The notes beneath the pieces were generated by a model. It ran no database searches and was not told the origin of the DNA. It saw only the letters and a program-made list of their open reading frames with translations. The position numbers were made by a program, and so were the translations under genes. Positions 21,608 through 22,190 of a stretch of 22,190 nucleotides of DNA are shown one piece after another. This DNA comes from Bacillota bacterium (GTDB lineage: Bacteria; Bacillota; Clostridia; Lachnospirales; Lachnospiraceae): the NCBI GenBank assembly GCA_023424235.1, contig JAFAEB010000248.1:1-22190 (forward strand). Direction: 5' to 3'. Numbering within the stretch: the first letter of the stretch is position 1; each line of letters opens with the position of its first letter.

Positions 21608-22190
21608 ATGGACTTTACAAAATTAAAAGCCCCTACCTTAAAAGAACTTTTTGTTAGGGAATTTGAGGCTATGATTCTATCTGGAAAATTAAAAATTGGT
21701 GATAAACTACCATCTGAGCGCATTATAGCGGAACAGATGCAAGTTAGTCGAGCAGTAGTTAACAGTGGTATTGCTGAATTATCTAGGAAAGGGTTTTTAA
21801 TGGTTAAACCCCGTTCGGGAGTATATGTAATCGATTATCGTCGCCACGGTACAGTAGAAACACTACTATCCATTATGAATTACAATGGCGGACACTTACG
21901 TAGGGATGAAATTCGCTCTATACTAGAAATTAAGATGATTGTAGATAAACTATCGGTAGAATTATCGGTAGAAAGACACAGTGATGAAGAAGTAAGCTCC
22001 TTAGAAGAATATTTAGAAAAGATAAAAAGTATAAAGGATAATACTGACGATGCTGCTGATGCTGCTTTTGCCTTTTATCATGAATTGGCTATGACTAGCC
22101 AAAACACTCTCCTTCCTTTAATCTATCGCTCCTTTCGAATTCCTGTTACTCATCTTTGGACTCGATTTATACAAAAGTATGGCAGTGAAG
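21608..22190 (+). CDS. GntR-family (FadR/FCD subfamily) transcriptional regulator, N-terminal part (runs off the window)
   Basis: The ATG at 21608 follows GAAAGGA by six bases, and 194 whole codons are visible before the window ends. Residues ~8-75 are the winged helix-turn-helix of the GntR family (KLPSERIIAEQMQVSRAVVNSGIAELSRKGFLMVKPRSGVYV). From about residue 95 the helical effector domain begins (RRDEIRSILEIKMIVDKLSVELSV), with an acidic-helix pattern and AFYHELAM, which holds the first part of an FCD-type metal and ligand site (the His in FYHELA). This places it in the FadR subfamily, whose operators have the TGGT-N3-ACCA form found twice just upstream. It is divergent from the membrane protein-hyp operon and probably controls both that operon and itself. 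The effector is unknown; small carboxylic acids are common for this subfamily. Confidence 0.92.
   Translation, partial: MDFTKLKAPTLKELFVREFEAMILSGKLKIGDKLPSERIIAEQMQVSRAVVNSGIAELSRKGFLMVKPRSGVYVIDYRRHGTVETLLSIMNYNGGHLRRDEIRSILEIKMIVDKLSVELSVERHSDEEVSSLEEYLEKIKSIKDNTDDAADAAFAFYHELAMTSQNTLLPLIYRSFRIPVTHLWTRFIQKYGSE

Noticed and set aside
1..22190. CRISPR array, insertion sequence, prophage, tRNA or rRNA gene
   Set aside because: No regularly spaced repeats, transposase or integrase frames, or tRNA-like cloverleaf with CCA end were seen on reading the sequence; a tool search would be more sensitive.

Overview
The window is AT-rich and reads as the chromosome of an anaerobic Firmicute of the Clostridia, most likely a Lachnospiraceae member close to Lachnoclostridium (Clostridium) phytofermentans. 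This rests on strong AGGAGG ribosome sites, rho-independent terminators, low GC, ferredoxin-type iron-sulfur proteins and the overall gene set. The species is an inference; no rRNA or tRNA gene is present.

Layout from left to right. (1) Positions 1-851, minus strand: the N-terminal 283 codons of a P-type cation ATPase. Its leader carries a clear NiCo (czcD-type) riboswitch, a terminator that competes with it, and a promoter, so the pump is probably a Ni2+/Co2+ exporter. (2) 1231-2514, minus: an iron-sulfur protein of unknown function with a helix-turn-helix-like N terminus, a Cys-rich middle and two [4Fe-4S] ferredoxin motifs. (3) 2673-3662, minus: a CaCA-family cation exchanger behind a compact structured leader with its own intrinsic terminator, probably a metal-ion riboswitch of uncertain class. 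(4) 4019-12646, minus: a two-gene operon that together rebuilds one cyclic beta-1,2-glucan synthase. The first gene (2037 codons) carries the GT84 glycosyltransferase and the GH189-like transglycosylase; the second (810 codons) carries the GH94 phosphorylase. (5) 13033-14082, plus: an RsmH/MraW-like rRNA methyltransferase outside any cell-division cluster, ending in a bidirectional terminator. (6) 14224-16236, minus: a coupled cassette of a 33-codon leader ORF, a Y-family DNA polymerase with a clamp-binding motif, and a YolD-like protein. (7) 16486-21280, minus: an operon of a polytopic membrane protein, hypB, a 909-aa iron-sulfur flavoprotein and hypA. It is divergent from a FadR-type GntR regulator (21608 onward, cut by the window end). 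Two near-identical palindromic operators lie one at each promoter of this divergent pair.

How the genes work together. The glucan synthase pair would initiate, elongate and cyclise beta-1,2-glucan at the membrane and trim chain length by phosphorolysis. The right-hand operon couples nickel insertion factors (HypA, HypB) to a large NAD(P)H/ferredoxin-type oxidoreductase and an unknown membrane protein, with no hydrogenase or other Hyp gene in view, all apparently under one FadR-type regulator. The iron-sulfur protein at 1231-2514 shares the N-terminal architecture of that oxidoreductase. The best candidates for something not well described are this hydrogenase-free hyp operon, the split cyclic glucan synthase, the leader of the cation exchanger, and the small ORF coupled to the polymerase.
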